Positions 62,163 through 64,000 of a stretch of 64,000 nucleotides of DNA are shown here, piece after piece. Below the pieces are notes generated by a model, which did no database searches, was not told the DNA's origin, and saw nothing but the letters and a program-made list of their open reading frames with translations. Each line of letters begins with the position of its first letter. Position 1 is the stretch's first letter. Source of the stretch: Chryseobacterium koreense CCUG 49689 (GTDB lineage Bacteria; Bacteroidota; Bacteroidia; Flavobacteriales; Weeksellaceae); the NCBI RefSeq assembly GCF_001045435.1, contig NZ_LFNG01000004.1, positions 62,001 to 126,000 of the forward strand, given 5' to 3'. A program made the position numbers and the translations under genes.

Positions 62163-62792
62163 TTAAATATACTTGAAAAGTTTATCGCCAGGTTTACGCA
62201 CTTTTTTCATTTTCTGGAATGGATCGTCTTCCGCGCGATAACCTAGTGCCAAAGTAACGGTCACTTTTTCTTTTACTTGGTCTAAGCCTAAAGTTTCGGC
62301 AATTACTTCCTGCCGGAAACCTTCCATCGGAGATGAATCCACATTTTCCAAAGCCGCCGCAAACATTAGGTTGCCCAAAACAATATAGGCCTGCTTTTCG
62401 TTCCAGTGGAGCAAATTTTCTTTTTCAATATTATCCCGGAAACTCATGACACTGTTCCTGAACCCTTCCAAAGTCTGCATCGTCACATTTCTCACATCGC
62501 TGATATGCCGGAAATATCCGTCAATATATTGTTCTTCAATATCCCTTTTTGCGGCAATCACAATCAAATGCGAACAAGTGGTAATCTGTGAGGGATTATA
62601 AAATGCGTCCTGCAACCTTTTGAGGATTTCCGGATTCTCAATTACGTAAATTTTGTAGGGCTGCAAACCGAGCGAACTTGCAGAAAGCCGTCCCGCTTCC
62701 AGAATATTTTCTAAAACTTCAGGCGCTACTTTCTTTTCGATATCGAATTTTTTCACGGAATAGCGCTTTTCTAAGGCTTCAATATAATTCAT
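62163..62792 (-). CDS. Nitroreductase-family NAD(P)H oxidoreductase
   Basis: 209 residues of the FMN nitroreductase fold. RYSVKKFD near the N-terminus, AGRLSASSLGLQPYKIYVI, and the C-terminal GYRAEDDPFQKMKKVRK are family-typical. It reduces nitro compounds, quinones or flavins; the physiological substrate is unknown. A TATCTTTG box lies at 62797-62804 on its strand, only a few bases from the ATG, implying a very short leader. Confidence 0.9.
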   Translation of the reverse strand: MNYIEALEKRYSVKKFDIEKKVAPEVLENILEAGRLSASSLGLQPYKIYVIENPEILKRLQDAFYNPSQITTCSHLIVIAAKRDIEEQYIDGYFRHISDVRNVTMQTLEGFRNSVMSFRDNIEKENLLHWNEKQAYIVLGNLMFAAALENVDSSPMEGFRQEVIAETLGLDQVKEKVTVTLALGYRAEDDPFQKMKKVRKPGDKLFKYI

Positions 62793-62934
62793 CTAACAAA
62801 GATAAAGAATTTTGCCTCGTGAGTGAATCGCTTGGCGTGAATTTCCTTTGGTGCGAATTTTAAATGCTATTAAAATATAGATGAGTTATAAAAATTCCCC
62901 CACGAATCGAAGTTCACAACACCGCAGATTCATC

Positions 62935-63417
62935 TCAAAACAATCCGCCATCTCTCTGCTGCTCGAAAAATCCATCGATTTCCGGATTTGGGGATTGCGC
63001 TGCTTTCACGGCCAATTGGTCGCAGATTTCATTTTCGGGATGTCCGGCGTGCCCTTTTACCCAATGGAAAGTCGGGTTGTGCAATCGAATCAAGGGAATA
63101 ATTCTTTGCCACAAATCGGGATTTTTCACATTTTTGAAACCTTTTCGGATCCAGCCATAAATCCATTTTTTGTTGATGGCGTCGGAAACGTATTTACTGT
63201 CGGTATAGATGTGGATTTCATTGTCAGCAGATTTGAGTTTTTCAAGTGCCACGATTACCGCCAGAAGTTCCATTCGGTTATTGGTCGTCAAACGGAATCC
63301 TTTTGAATATTGCTTCTCGTAATTTTTCTCGGGAACTTTCATCACGATTCCGTAACCGCCTTTTCCGGGGTTTCCACTGCATGCTCCGTCTGTGAAGATT
63401 TCGATTTTTAAACTCAA
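62935..63417 (-). CDS. rnhA: Ribonuclease HI
   Basis: 160 residues. Catalytic acids Asp10 (FTDGACSGNPG), Glu50 (NRMELLA), Asp73 (IYTDSKYV) and an Asp in NEICDQLA, with His in VKGHAGHPENE. It cuts RNA in RNA-DNA hybrids. The start is TTG at 63417, since no ATG precedes the first strand. It lies behind dnaB on the same strand. Confidence 0.95.
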   Translation of the reverse strand: MSLKIEIFTDGACSGNPGKGGYGIVMKVPEKNYEKQYSKGFRLTTNNRMELLAVIVALEKLKSADNEIHIYTDSKYVSDAINKKWIYGWIRKGFKNVKNPDLWQRIIPLIRLHNPTFHWVKGHAGHPENEICDQLAVKAAQSPNPEIDGFFEQQRDGGLF

Positions 63418-63486
63418 TGTAAGAAGGTGTAAATGAAATATTGCAGTAATCTGATTGTCAAATTGCTACAAAGTCATAGTGATAGA

Positions 63487-64000
63487 TTAATAAGCAAAAT
63501 CGTCATCATCATCCAAATCATTCATCGATGAGCCGGAGAGATTCTGGTTATCAGACATCCCAAATGCTGCGCCTGGATCGATGGTCGTCCTTATCCGGTC
63601 GAAACCGCTCGGTTCTTCCTGCTGTCCGAAGTTTGACGGTTGGTAACCGTAACCGCTTCCAAACAAGTCGAGGTCGGCAAATTTTGCAATATTTTTATAG
63701 AAAGACATTCTCACATCAGCTGTCGCACCGTTTCTGTGTTTCGCGATAATGAGTTCAGCCTGGTTTTCGGTGGAAGTTTCGGCACCGTCTTCATCATTGT
63801 CCCAGGTTGCAATTTTGTAATATTCGGGACGGAAGATGAATGACACGATATCCGCGTCCTGTTCAATCGCACCGGATTCACGGAGGTCTGAAAGTTGGGG
63901 TCTTTTACCCGGTCTGGTTTCCACACTTCTGGATAACTGGGAAAGCGCAATCACCGGAACGTTCAGTTCTTTGGCAATGGCTTTTAGTGATCGGGAAATC
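63487..64000 (-). CDS. dnaB: Replicative DNA helicase DnaB, C-terminal part (runs off window)
   Basis: The last 170 or so residues of Dna[36 protein letters not shown] is the conserved motif H3/H4 region, and [19 protein letters not shown] ends the core. A Gly/Asn/Asp-rich tail with DDDDDFAY follows. The frame continues to base 64000 ([17 protein letters not shown]), so the start lies outside. It unwinds DNA ahead of the fork. Confidence 0.95.
   Translation of the reverse strand, partial: ISRSLKAIAKELNVPVIALSQLSRSVETRPGKRPQLSDLRESGAIEQDADIVSFIFRPEYYKIATWDNDEDGAETSTENQAELIIAKHRNGATADVRMSFYKNIAKFADLDLFGSGYGYQPSNFGQQEEPSGFDRIRTTIDPGAAFGMSDNQNLSGSSMNDLDDDDDFAY

Overview
This 64 kb window looks like chromosomal DNA of a member of the Bacteroidota, class Flavobacteriia, most plausibly the Chryseobacterium/Kaistella group of the Weeksellaceae. 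That placement is inferred from protein families and sequence style, not from a search. The pointers are TAnnTTTG-type promoter boxes, GLPGLI, DUF4835, DUF4293, DUF5686 and TonB-linked outer-membrane proteins, a Rho factor with a long Asn/Gln/Lys-rich insertion, a Bacteroidota-type RNA polymerase omega subunit, and low-GC intergenic DNA. Most of it is ordinary housekeeping sequence, broken by small accessory insertions at gene borders.

Layout. 1-1.7 kb: an operon of two rhodaneses, a cupin, two tiny membrane proteins with a CxSGxC motif and a thioredoxin. 1.7-4.6 kb: an omega-amidase, a small barrel protein and RseP. 4.6-5.6 kb: a tRNA-Asn followed by a tandem 385-bp cassette carrying a GIY-YIG nuclease gene and palindrome-bearing tRNA remnants. 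5.7-8.1 kb: three tandem TonB_C paralogs and the remnant of a fourth. 8.2-18.6 kb: miaB, a sigma-54 activator, lptE, a TPR protein, a half-size TauE protein, DUF4126, rnpA, tcdA, tatD, a TetR regulator, bamD and rpoZ. 18.7-23.1 kb: coaBC, DUF4835, a four-helix-bundle element and recN. 23.2-27.9 kb: two unrelated fumarases (fumC and class I) flanking a DUF4143 ATPase that sits between two arrays of exact 22-nt-period repeats. 28-34.4 kb: prfA, a DUF5686 protein and methylmalonyl-CoA mutase. 34.4-40.2 kb: a small metalloprotease and the suf operon (A-type carrier, sufB, sufC, sufD), interrupted by a DUF1016 nuclease and carrying a long hairpin between sufB and sufC. 40.3-47.4 kb: GLPGLI, small secreted proteins, sodA, rho, DUF4293 and an MsbA-like exporter. 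47.5-54.6 kb: mutS, a TrmH-type methyltransferase, a CDF transporter, vapBC, asd, a second four-helix-bundle element and a membrane protein. 54.7-64 kb: an Oar-like TonB receptor, nadC and nadB with a YD-repeat protein between them, a nitroreductase, rnhA and the 3' part of dnaB, which runs off the window.

How the parts connect. The suf genes build Fe-S clusters. Several products here need such clusters or sulfur chemistry (MiaB, class I fumarase, and perhaps the rhodanese/thioredoxin operon). RseP, LptE, BamD, DUF5686, the TonB receptor and the TonB_C proteins belong to the outer-membrane side of cell biology. NadB and NadC make NAD precursors.

The most unusual material is a set of small structured insertions at gene borders: the tRNA-Asn/GIY-YIG cassette, the 22-nt arrays around the DUF4143 ATPase, two four-helix-bundle genes lying inside inverted repeats plus an ORF-less long hairpin of similar build between sufB and sufC, and a DUF1016 nuclease whose leader and coding sequence share a 17-nt palindrome.
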